This document shows, in pieces, positions 35,783 to 42,844 of a stretch of 64,000 nt of DNA. Source of the DNA: Nitricoxidireducens sp046726235. GTDB lineage: Bacteria > Pseudomonadota > Gammaproteobacteria > Burkholderiales > Rhodocyclaceae. A program made the position numbers and the translations under genes. Position 1 is the stretch's first letter. Every line of letters starts with the position of its first letter. Where the stretch lies: assembly GCA_046726235.1 (NCBI GenBank), contig JBKPAD010000012.1:1-64000 (forward strand), in the 5' to 3' direction. The notes under the pieces were generated by a model. The model saw nothing but the letters and a program-made list of their open reading frames with translations. It was not told the DNA's origin and did not search any database.

Positions 35783-37056
35783 TGGTCCCGGTTAGCAACC
35801 CTCGTTCGACGCTTCACGCGCTTACGCCTCTCGGCGTCGGCACGGCAGAGGTAGAAAGCCTCACGAGCTACTTTTGTCGGCTGGCTCACTCGCACGGTAT
35901 GACGGCACGGAATCTGGGTGCCTGGATACTCACCCACTTTGACCAGCCGGTGCCGGCCGACTTCAAATGGTCGCAGCGCTCTTTTTCGAGTCTTTCTCCC
36001 GAGACGGAAGAGTGGGCCGCCCGCCTGGCCGAGCTCACCGGCGTCGGAGCGCTGGACCGCTTGACGCTGGTGCCGTGGCGACAACTGCTCCCCACGCAGG
36101 GATTGGCACCATCCTCAGACCGCTGGTGTACCTGCTGCTTGGCGGAAGACCGTGCCGCCGAGAACCCGCCCCACCTGCGCCTCGCATGGGACCTAGCACC
36201 GGTCACGGCCTGCGCCCATCACGAAGTCCAACTCGTGTCCGCCTGCCCGCATTGTCAGCGGACAAATGTCCGCAACCGGGCGGCGACGGTAGTGCCCGGC
36301 TACTGCACGTCGTGCGGCGGCTTCTTGGGTAACGCCCAGACAACGCCCGCGGCGCCAGAAGCGCTTTGGGTCGCCCGTCAGGTCGGCCAGATGCTGGCAG
36401 GCAACCCAGCCGTTGCTCCCGACGGCGTCGGAGCTCTATTGGAAGTGGTCATCGAGAAGATGGCATCCGGCCGTGTTGGCACCTTCGCCAAGAAATTGGG
36501 CGTCTCGAAAAGCGGGGTCTGGCACTGGGTCAGGAAAGGTGGGCTCCCGAACATCCAAGCTTGGCTTGCGATAAGCCTTCACGGCGGCATCGGATTGGAC
36601 AGGCTGTTTGCCGGTGACACAGAGGACTGGGTTCTGCCCGTTGAGCCGGTGCAAGTGGTAATTCCCCAGCTATCTTCACCCCGCAAGGGCATCAAGGCTC
36701 GGGCGCTCGACTGGGACGCCATCCGGGCCCAACTCCGCGAGTTTCTTCAGGCCGCTCAACCAATTAGCCTCGGACAGGCATGCGCACGGGTCGGCGTTGA
36801 TTATCGGCACCTTTACCTGCGTGCCAACGTCGAGGCTCGGGCAATTGCCGACCGGTACATGCGCTTCATGGCGTCCCGAAGGGCAGACCGCGAGGCCCGT
36901 CTCAAGGAAGAGGTTGGGGGGCTACTTCGCGAGCGCCGAGAAGCGGGCTACACCGGGATGAGCGCACGCGAGGTCTGGTATCAACTGGAGGGAGACGTGA
37001 AGTCAGTCAGGTACAGCTACACACACATTCGAGCTGCGGTGGCCGCCAACGACTAG
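35782..37056 (+). CDS. tniQ: TniQ/TnsD-family target-selection protein
   Basis: A 424-aa protein. The N-terminal TniQ domain (EVESLTSYFCRLAHSHGMTA) is followed by zinc-finger Cys/His residues (WCTCC, CAHH, CPHC, CTSCG) and a helix-turn-helix region (FAKKLGVSKSGVWHWVRKGG at about 235-254) that could read target DNA. The long C-terminal part makes it TnsD-like rather than a short Cascade-associated TniQ. The start overlaps the tnsC stop (TGATG). Because the element sits beside tRNA-Val(CAC), this protein is inferred to recognise that gene. Confidence 0.9.
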   Translation: MVPVSNPRSTLHALTPLGVGTAEVESLTSYFCRLAHSHGMTARNLGAWILTHFDQPVPADFKWSQRSFSSLSPETEEWAARLAELTGVGALDRLTLVPWRQLLPTQGLAPSSDRWCTCCLAEDRAAENPPHLRLAWDLAPVTACAHHEVQLVSACPHCQRTNVRNRAATVVPGYCTSCGGFLGNAQTTPAAPEALWVARQVGQMLAGNPAVAPDGVGALLEVVIEKMASGRVGTFAKKLGVSKSGVWHWVRKGGLPNIQAWLAISLHGGIGLDRLFAGDTEDWVLPVEPVQVVIPQLSSPRKGIKARALDWDAIRAQLREFLQAAQPISLGQACARVGVDYRHLYLRANVEARAIADRYMRFMASRRADREARLKEEVGGLLRERREAGYTGMSAREVWYQLEGDVKSVRYSYTHIRAAVAAND

Positions 37057-37081
37057 TCGCAGCAGTCGTTCCAGCCAAAGC

Positions 37082-37109
37082 AAACGGGACCCGCGGGTCC
37101 CGTTTTTTT
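37082..37109 (+). terminator. Rho-independent terminator of the tns operon
   Basis: AAACGGGACCC-GC-GGGTCCCGTTT followed by TTTT, beginning 26 nt after the tniQ stop. A perfect 11-bp stem with a strong U-tract. Confidence 0.9.
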
Positions 37110-37191
37110 GCGCCTGTTTTCCAGCCAGGTCGCCGAAATCTTGCCCATTTTCTATGGCAAAACTTTTCAATCTACTCCACGCACCCCGGAA

Positions 37192-37261
37192 AAGCATAAT
37201 GTGGCCAAACGTGAAATCAAGCATAACCTGGCCAACCGGCCACTTTATGCTTAACGGCACA
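37192..37261 (-). repeat. Right transposon end with three TnsB-type sites, two inverted
   Basis: The terminal copy GGCCACTTTATGCTT (37238-37252) faces inward. Two further copies, AAGCATAATGTGGCC (37192-37206) and AAGCATAACCTGGCC (37219-37233), have the opposite orientation. The last two meet head to head across AACC, forming a 34-bp imperfect inverted repeat at the tRNA-proximal end. Confidence 0.85.
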
Positions 37262-37266
37262 CCGAG
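37262..37266. repeat. Target-site duplication CCGAG (right copy)
   Basis: Identical to 11390-11394 and directly abutting the right transposon end. Confidence 0.93.
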
Positions 37267-37274
37267 GGCAGCCT
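37262..37274 (-). terminator. Proximal arm of the split tRNA-Val(CAC) terminator
   Basis: On the minus strand AGGCTGCCCTCGG. It pairs with the arm and U-tract left at 11376-11394 when the transposon is removed. It begins 15 nt after the tRNA 3' end and cannot form its hairpin in the present arrangement. Confidence 0.75.
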
Positions 37275-37289
37275 AAGTGTTTGATTCTT

Positions 37290-37364
37290 TGGTGGGCGGT
37301 ACTGGGATCGAACCAGTGACCCCTGCCGTGTGAAGGCAGTGCTCTACCGCTGAGCTAACCGCCC
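37290..37364 (-). tRNA. tRNA-Val(CAC)
   Basis: A 75-nt cloverleaf with encoded CCA. The acceptor stem is GGGCGGT/ACCGCCC, the anticodon arm CTGCC-TTCACAC-GGCAG gives anticodon CAC, and the T-loop TTCGATC is standard. It lies 28 bp from the transposon end and is the presumed attachment site. Confidence 0.95.
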
Positions 37365-37408
37365 CGCCTTGCGGGAGGCGCGCATTTAACCACAGCGGCC
37401 GGAGGCGG

Positions 37409-37813
37409 TCAATTCGGGCGGCGGCGGCGCACGCCGAGGATCTCGCCGATGGTCACGGGCTTGCCGGCTCCGGCCCAACTGCGCGCGAGCCCGACGACAC
37501 CGCGCACGGCCTCGGCGTCGTCGTTCAGGTAGGGCAGCAGCACGGTCTCGAGATCGAGCCCCAGTTGCCCGCAGTAGCGGTCGAGTGCGGCGAAGCCGAT
37601 GTCGGCGGCGCCGTGTTCGAAGCGGCCCAGCTGGTCGGCGGCGACGTCGCAGCGGGCGGCGACCGCGGCGCGGTCGAGCCGCGCGGCCTGGCGCGCCTTG
37701 CGCAGTTGCTGGCCGAGGTCGTAGAGCACGCGCGGCTTGTCGGCCTTGACGCGCATCTCCGCGAGTTCGGCGGCGCTGAATTTCCCGGTCTTGAACAGCT
37801 TGTTGTCTGCCAC
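37409..37813 (-). CDS. XRE-family helix-turn-helix protein
   Basis: A 134-aa protein. Residues about 34-85 (LGQQLRKARQAARLDRAAVA, CDVAADQLGRFEHGAAD) form a Cro/CI-type helix-turn-helix. The GTG start lies 10 nt after the stop of the upstream binding-protein gene, so both are probably in one transcript. The C-terminus is basic (VRRRRPN). Host codon use. Regulatory target unknown. Confidence 0.75.
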   Translation of the reverse strand: MADNKLFKTGKFSAAELAEMRVKADKPRVLYDLGQQLRKARQAARLDRAAVAARCDVAADQLGRFEHGAADIGFAALDRYCGQLGLDLETVLLPYLNDDAEAVRGVVGLARSWAGAGKPVTIGEILGVRRRRPN

Positions 37814-37823
37814 TGCGGATTCC

Positions 37824-39953
37824 TTAGCGAGCGCTCGCGGCTTCGCGGCGCCGGTGGGCCCACCAGGCCGGCAGCGCCAGCGCGACGAGCGCGAGCACGG
37901 CGACCAGCGCCTGCCAGAACACGGGGCGGTTCCATTCGGCGCGCAGGCGCGAGCGTTCGGCGACGTCGACGCGCTGGTACTTGAGCGTGTTGTTGCCGAC
38001 CTTGGTCGGCTTGCGGTTCTTGAGCCAGGCGTGGCGCAAGGTGTACTCCTTGGGATGGAAGCCCCAGATCCACGGCGCGTCGCGGCGCAGGATCTCCTGC
38101 ATGCGCGCGATCACGGCGAGTCGCTCGGGGCCGTTCTCCATGGCGCGCATCTTCTCGAACAGGCGGTCGTATTCGGGATTGGCGTAGTTCGCCGCGTTCT
38201 CGCCCTGGTGCTTGACCTTGCCCTGCGGCCCGTAGAGCAGGAACAGGAAGTTCTCGGGATCGGGGTAGTCGGCGTTCCAGCCGAAATAGAACAGTTGCAC
38301 GGCGCCCTTGCGGATCTTTTCCTGGAAGCGGTTGTAGTCGGTGCTGCGCACGACGAGCTGCAGGTCGAGCTTCTGGAACTGCTTGTTGAGCCAGTCGATG
38401 CGCGACTTGGCGCCGACGCCGCCGGACGTGGTGTCGAGGTTGATGACCAGCGGTTCGCCGCTCTTCGCGTCGCGGCCGTCGGGATAGCCGGCCTCGGCGA
38501 GCAGGCGCCGCGCCTCGGCGATGTCGCGGCGCACGGGCCGGCCGTCGCGCCATTCGTACATGGCCTTGTTGATGCCGGCCTCGCCCTCGAGGTAACCGAA
38601 GATGCCCGGCGGGATCGGCCCCTGCGCCGGGATGCCGCGGCCGTTCTGGAAGATCGAGATGAATTCTTCCTGGTCGACGGCAATCGAGATCGCCTGCCTG
38701 AGCTTGCGCGCGCGCTCGTCGTCGGGCCCTTTGCCGCCGAGCAGCGGATCGAGCATGTTGAAGCCCATGTAGAACGTGGACGTCGCCACAGAGGTGCTGA
38801 GCTGGATGCCCTGCCGTTGCATCTCGTCGGTGATGCCGACCTCGCCCGCGCTGCCCACCTGCACCGCCTGGTCGAAGGAATCGGAGGCGATGCCGGAGGC
38901 GTCGTAGTAGCCCTGCAGGAACTTGTTCCAGTACGGGATCTGCTCCTTCTCGCGCGTGAACACGACCTTGTCGATGAAGGGCATCGTCTTGCCGCAATCG
39001 GCCAGCAGGCCGGCGGCGCGGTCCTCGGGCTCGCCTTCGCAGGGATAGGTCTCGCCGCGGAAATTCGGGTTGCGCTCGAGCACCATGCGCGCGTTGGGAT
39101 TGTTCTCGGTCAGCATGTAGGGGCCGGTGCCGATCGGATACCAGTCGAGCGTCAGGTTCTTCTCCGCCATGCCCGGCCGGCTGTGGAAGCGGTCGGCCTC
39201 CCAGGGCATCGGCGCGAAGAAGGGCATGGTCAGCCAATAGACGAACTGCGGATACTTGCCCTTGATGCGGATGCGGTAGCGGTGCGTGTCGACGACCTCG
39301 ACGCCGGTCAGCGCGAACTCGCGCAGGTCGAGCCATTCGCCGCGCCGCTCGGGCGGCAGCGCCTTCACGTGCTGCTGCAGCTGCGCCGCGAATTCGCCCA
39401 GGCCGACGATGTACTCCGACATCAGGCCGAGGATCGGCGTGTGCAGGCGCGGGTGCGCGAGGCGCTTGATCTCGTAGACGTAATCCTCGGCGCGCAGCTC
39501 GCGCGTGCCGCGCAGCTTGAAATCGGCGAGCGTCTCGGCGCGCGCGGGGTCGATCTCCTGCTCGACGAAGGCCGGGTGCGGCTGGTAGCGGATGCCCGGC
39601 CGGATGTCGATCACGTAGTCGGTGAAGGCGATGCGCGATGCGTCCGCGTTGTCGGGCAACGGCCGGCCGTTTGCGTCGAGGTAGCGCGGCTTCGGCACCG
39701 CAACGGCGGTGGCGGCGATCACCGTGTAGGGCCGCTTCAGGTAGTGGTATTGCAGCGGCGGCTCGTAGATCTGCGCCGTGAAGGTGATCTCGTCCTCGCT
39801 GTACGACTGCACGGGATCGAGATGCTTGGGCCGATCGGTGAACGCGGTGTAGAGGATGTTCTTGCCACGCTCGGCCGCCGGGTACGGATCGTTCCATGCC
39901 GAACCGCAGGCAGACAGCACGAAAACCAGGGAAATCAGCGCGAGGCGACGCAT
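37824..39953 (-). CDS. Oligopeptide-type ABC transporter substrate-binding lipoprotein with C-terminal membrane segment
   Basis: A 709-aa family 5 extracellular solute-binding protein. The signal peptide ends in a lipobox (VLSAC, Cys16). The family features appear early (RPKHLDPVQSYSEDE) and in the middle (QAISIAVDQEEFISIFQNGRG). The C-terminal hydrophobic segment FWQALVAVLALVALALPAWW followed by HRRR is unusual for the family and would anchor the protein at both ends. No permease or ATPase genes are next to it, so it may serve a transporter encoded elsewhere or act as a sensor. Confidence 0.88.
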   Translation of the reverse strand: MRRLALISLVFVLSACGSAWNDPYPAAERGKNILYTAFTDRPKHLDPVQSYSEDEITFTAQIYEPPLQYHYLKRPYTVIAATAVAVPKPRYLDANGRPLPDNADASRIAFTDYVIDIRPGIRYQPHPAFVEQEIDPARAETLADFKLRGTRELRAEDYVYEIKRLAHPRLHTPILGLMSEYIVGLGEFAAQLQQHVKALPPERRGEWLDLREFALTGVEVVDTHRYRIRIKGKYPQFVYWLTMPFFAPMPWEADRFHSRPGMAEKNLTLDWYPIGTGPYMLTENNPNARMVLERNPNFRGETYPCEGEPEDRAAGLLADCGKTMPFIDKVVFTREKEQIPYWNKFLQGYYDASGIASDSFDQAVQVGSAGEVGITDEMQRQGIQLSTSVATSTFYMGFNMLDPLLGGKGPDDERARKLRQAISIAVDQEEFISIFQNGRGIPAQGPIPPGIFGYLEGEAGINKAMYEWRDGRPVRRDIAEARRLLAEAGYPDGRDAKSGEPLVINLDTTSGGVGAKSRIDWLNKQFQKLDLQLVVRSTDYNRFQEKIRKGAVQLFYFGWNADYPDPENFLFLLYGPQGKVKHQGENAANYANPEYDRLFEKMRAMENGPERLAVIARMQEILRRDAPWIWGFHPKEYTLRHAWLKNRKPTKVGNNTLKYQRVDVAERSRLRAEWNRPVFWQALVAVLALVALALPAWWAHRRREAASAR

Positions 39954-39984
39954 CTGTGAAGTGTAGCCGAAGCCTGCGTTCCGC

Positions 39985-39990
39985 TATAAT
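39985..39990 (+). promoter_or_regulatory. Probable -10 element of fabI
   Basis: A perfect TATAAT 28 bp before the fabI start codon. The -35 region is weak. CCGAGG about 10 nt before the ATG is the likely ribosome site. Confidence 0.45.
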
Positions 39991-40018
39991 CCGGCGGTCA
40001 TTTTCCGAGGTCACACAC

Positions 40019-40819
40019 ATGGGATTTCTCGCCGGCAAGCGCATTCTGATCACCGGCCTGCTCTCCAGCCGCTCGATCGCCTACGGCATTGCCAAGGCTT
40101 GCCATCGCGAAGGTGCACGGCTTGCATTCACCTACCAGAACGAACGATTCAAGGACCGCATCGCCAAGTTCGCGGAGGAATTCGGCAGCCACCTGATCTT
40201 CCCGTGCGACGTCGCCGAAGACGCCCAGATCGACGCGCTGTTCGCGGAACTCGGCAACGGCTGGGAGGGCCTCGACGGCCTCGTGCATTCGATCGCCTTC
40301 GCGCCCGGCGACGCCATCGAGGGCGACTTCCTCGAAGGCATCTCGCGCGAATCCTTCCGCATCGCCCACGACATCTCGTCCTACAGCTATCCGGCGCTGG
40401 CCAAGGCTGCGCGCCCGATGCTGATGAAGGGCAACAACCCGGCGCTGCTGGCGCTGTCCTACCTCGGCGCCGAGCGCACGCTGCCGAACTACAACACCAT
40501 GGGCCTGGCCAAGGCGAGCCTCGAGGCGGCGACGCGCTACCTGGCCTTCTGCCTCGGCCCGCACGGCGTGCGCGCCAACGCGATTTCGGCCGGGCCGATC
40601 AAGACGCTGGCGGCCTCGGGCATCGGCAACTTCGGCAAGCTGCTGGCGTACAACGCCCACCACGCGCCGCTGCGCCGCAACGTGACGATCGAGGAAGTCG
40701 GCAACGCCGCGGCCTTCCTGCTCTCCGACCTCGCCAGCGGCATCACCGGCGAGATCATGTACGTCGACGGCGGCCTCAACACCACGGCGCTCGGCAACGC
40801 CGATCCGCTGCCGCCGTGA
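40019..40819 (+). CDS. fabI: Enoyl-[acyl-carrier-protein] reductase (NADH), FabI
   Basis: A 266-aa short-chain dehydrogenase-fold enzyme that reduces trans-2-enoyl-ACP in the last step of each fatty-acid elongation cycle. The N-terminal cofactor region is ITGLLSSRSIAYGIA. The catalytic pair is Y158 and K165 in NYNTMGLAKASLEA, spaced by six residues as in FabI. Length matches the family. Monocistronic, with its own promoter and a strong terminator. Confidence 0.96.
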   Translation: MGFLAGKRILITGLLSSRSIAYGIAKACHREGARLAFTYQNERFKDRIAKFAEEFGSHLIFPCDVAEDAQIDALFAELGNGWEGLDGLVHSIAFAPGDAIEGDFLEGISRESFRIAHDISSYSYPALAKAARPMLMKGNNPALLALSYLGAERTLPNYNTMGLAKASLEAATRYLAFCLGPHGVRANAISAGPIKTLAASGIGNFGKLLAYNAHHAPLRRNVTIEEVGNAAAFLLSDLASGITGEIMYVDGGLNTTALGNADPLPP

Positions 40820-40838
40820 CACGGCAGCAGCTGCCATG

Positions 40839-40866
40839 AAAAACGGCGCCCGCGGGCGCCGTTTTT
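40839..40866. terminator. Bidirectional terminator between fabI and ppiD
   Basis: AAAAACGGCGCCC-GC-GGGCGCCGTTTTT, a perfect 13-bp stem with A- and T-tracts on both sides, between two convergent genes. Confidence 0.92.
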
Positions 40867-40884
40867 CGTGGACCGCGACGGGCC

Positions 40885-42777
40885 CTACTGCTGCTTTGTC
40901 TCGAGCGCTGCCTTGTTGATCTCGACCGGGAAGCGGTCGCGCAGCGTCAGCATCCAGGCGGCGAACTCTTCCTCGCCGACGGTGGTGGCGTACTGCTGGC
41001 GCAGCGCCTTGACGCGCGGCGGCTCCTCGCCCGCGGACGGCGCCCAGGGCTTGACCTGCGAGATGCGGTAGAGCGCGTAGCCGGCGGGCACGGCGGCGCC
41101 GGCATAGGCCGGCGTCTTCGCCGCTGCGGCGTTGAACACGGCGCGCGCCGCCTCGGGCGCTAGGTTCGGCGCATAGCTGCGCGCGACGGTGCGCGGCGCC
41201 GACCACGCGAGCTCGACCTTCTCGCCCTTCGCGAGCGCGGCGAGCTTCGCCTGGCCGTCGGCGGCGGCGAGCTTGGCGGCTTCCTGGCGTACGAGGTGCT
41301 TCTCGATGTTCGGCGTCACGGCTTCGAGCGGCTGCAGCGCGGCCGGCTTGTGCTCGGCGACGCGCGCGGCGACGATGGTGTTCGGCGCCACTTCCACCGC
41401 CTCGGTGTTGCGCTTGTTCTTGATCGCGTCGTCCGAGAAGATCGCGGCCATCAGCTTGGGGTTGGCGAAGGGCGGCGTCGCCTGGCCGCCGCGCGCGATC
41501 CATTCGCCGCGCTGGATCGTCAGCTTGTACTTCTCGGCCGCCGGCTGCAGGCTGTCGGCCTGCTCGTACACCATGTTCGTGAAGCCCTCGGCGGCCTCGG
41601 CGTACTTCTTCGACGCCGCCTGGCGCTTGAGCTCGGCGGCGATCTCGGCGCGCACCTGCTCGAACGGCCGCGCGCTCTCGGCGCGCACGCCGGTGAGCTT
41701 GATGATGTGATAGCCGAAGTCGGAGCGCACCGGCTCGCTGATCTGGTTCTCCTTGAGCGCGAACACCGCCTGCTCGAAGGGCGGCACCATCATGCCGCGG
41801 CCGAACCAGTTGAGGTCGCCGCCGTTGGCCGCCGAGCCCGGATCCTGCGAATGCTGCTTCGCCAGCTTCTCGAAGTCGCCCGGGTTCTTGCGCAACTGCG
41901 CGGCGAGTTCCTCGGCCTTGGCGCGTGCCGCCTTGTCGTCCTCGCCCTTCGGCGCCGCGATCAGGATGTGGCTGGCGCGGCGCTCCTCGCCCTGGCGATA
42001 GCGCTCGGGATGCGACTGGTACCAGGCGCGGACCTCCGCCTCGCCGGGCGCCACCTCGGCGGCCATCTTGTCGAGGCTCAGCACGACGAATTCGGGGCGC
42101 ACCTGCTCGGGCAGCTCGAACTGCTTGCGGTTGGCTTCGTAGAAATTCCTGACGGCGTCGGGCGCGAGCTTGACCTGCGCGACGTAAGCCTCGGGGCGCA
42201 GCACCGCTTCGGCGATCTCGCGCTCCTCGAGCTGCGCGGCGAGCCAGCGGTCGGCGGCGACGCGCCCCGGGAAGGCCGAGCCGACGGCCAGCAGGGCCTG
42301 CTGCATCGCCAGGTCCTGGCGCACGCGCGCTTCGAAGGCTTCCTTGCTGAGGCCCTGCGAGGCGACCAGCATCTGGTAGCGCTGCGGCGAGAACTTGCCG
42401 TTTTCCTGCAGCGCCGGGGCCGAGGCGATGAACTGGGCCAGTTGCTGGTCGGAAACGGAGAGCCGGGACTTCTTCGCATGCAGCGCCATCAGGCGCTGGT
42501 TGACCAGCCCCTGCACCACGGCCGAGCGCATCTGCGGGTTGTCGAGCAGCGCCGGATCGACGTTGCCGCCGAGCGCCGGGCGCATGCGCTCCTGCTGCTC
42601 GCGCAAGGCCTGCTGGAATTCCTGCGGACCGATCTTGCTGCCGCCTACGCTGGCGATGTCGTCGCCGCCCGAGCTGTTGCGCACGTAGGAGTCGACACCC
42701 CAGAAAGCGAAGGGAAGCGTGATCAGGACCAAGAACCACTGAACGTAGCGGCGATTGTTGCGAACGATATCGAACAT
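40885..42777 (-). CDS. ppiD: PpiD-type peptidyl-prolyl isomerase / periplasmic folding factor
   Basis: A 630-aa inner-membrane-anchored chaperone. A single N-terminal transmembrane segment (FLVLITLPFAFWGVDSYV) is followed by a SurA-like helical domain (EFQQALREQQERMRP) and a parvulin domain (RASHILIAAPKGEDDKA ... LNWFGRGMMVPPFEQAVF). The C-terminal half is a second SurA-like region. Helps fold outer-membrane and secreted proteins. Two genes separate it from lon; no hupB is seen between them, unlike the common lon-hupB-ppiD order. Confidence 0.93.
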   Translation of the reverse strand: MFDIVRNNRRYVQWFLVLITLPFAFWGVDSYVRNSSGGDDIASVGGSKIGPQEFQQALREQQERMRPALGGNVDPALLDNPQMRSAVVQGLVNQRLMALHAKKSRLSVSDQQLAQFIASAPALQENGKFSPQRYQMLVASQGLSKEAFEARVRQDLAMQQALLAVGSAFPGRVAADRWLAAQLEEREIAEAVLRPEAYVAQVKLAPDAVRNFYEANRKQFELPEQVRPEFVVLSLDKMAAEVAPGEAEVRAWYQSHPERYRQGEERRASHILIAAPKGEDDKAARAKAEELAAQLRKNPGDFEKLAKQHSQDPGSAANGGDLNWFGRGMMVPPFEQAVFALKENQISEPVRSDFGYHIIKLTGVRAESARPFEQVRAEIAAELKRQAASKKYAEAAEGFTNMVYEQADSLQPAAEKYKLTIQRGEWIARGGQATPPFANPKLMAAIFSDDAIKNKRNTEAVEVAPNTIVAARVAEHKPAALQPLEAVTPNIEKHLVRQEAAKLAAADGQAKLAALAKGEKVELAWSAPRTVARSYAPNLAPEAARAVFNAAAAKTPAYAGAAVPAGYALYRISQVKPWAPSAGEEPPRVKALRQQYATTVGEEEFAAWMLTLRDRFPVEINKAALETKQQ

Positions 42778-42844
42778 GCTGGAAACCTGTGGTCGGGGAA
42801 GGCGGCGAACGACGGTTCGCCCCGGAATTGCGGGCCGAATTCTA

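Larger units (their letters stand above)
11395..37261. mobile_element. Complete Tn7-like transposon (TnsAB-TnsC-TniQ) carrying defence genes
   Basis: A 25,867-bp element. The left end begins TGTGCCGTTAAGCATATCGC and the right end, read inward, TGTGCCGTTAAGCATAAAGT. Both ends hold several copies of a 15-bp site of the form AAGCATAnnnTGGCC and are flanked by CCGAG on both sides. Transposition genes tnsAB, tnsC and tniQ lie next to the right end and read toward it. No CRISPR array, cas gene, TnsE or separate resolvase is visible. The cargo (12021-31997) is visibly lower in GC than the flanks. The intact genes, intact ends and perfect duplication suggest a recent and possibly still active insertion. 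Confidence 0.95.

Noticed and set aside
11395..37261. CRISPR-associated transposon
   Set aside because: The TnsAB-TnsC-TniQ set suggested it, but no repeat-spacer array and no Cas gene is present in the element, and the insertion site fits tRNA targeting.
11395..37261. Prophage or integrative conjugative element
   Set aside because: No integrase of the tyrosine or serine type, no structural phage genes and no conjugation genes are present; the ends and transposition genes are Tn7-like.
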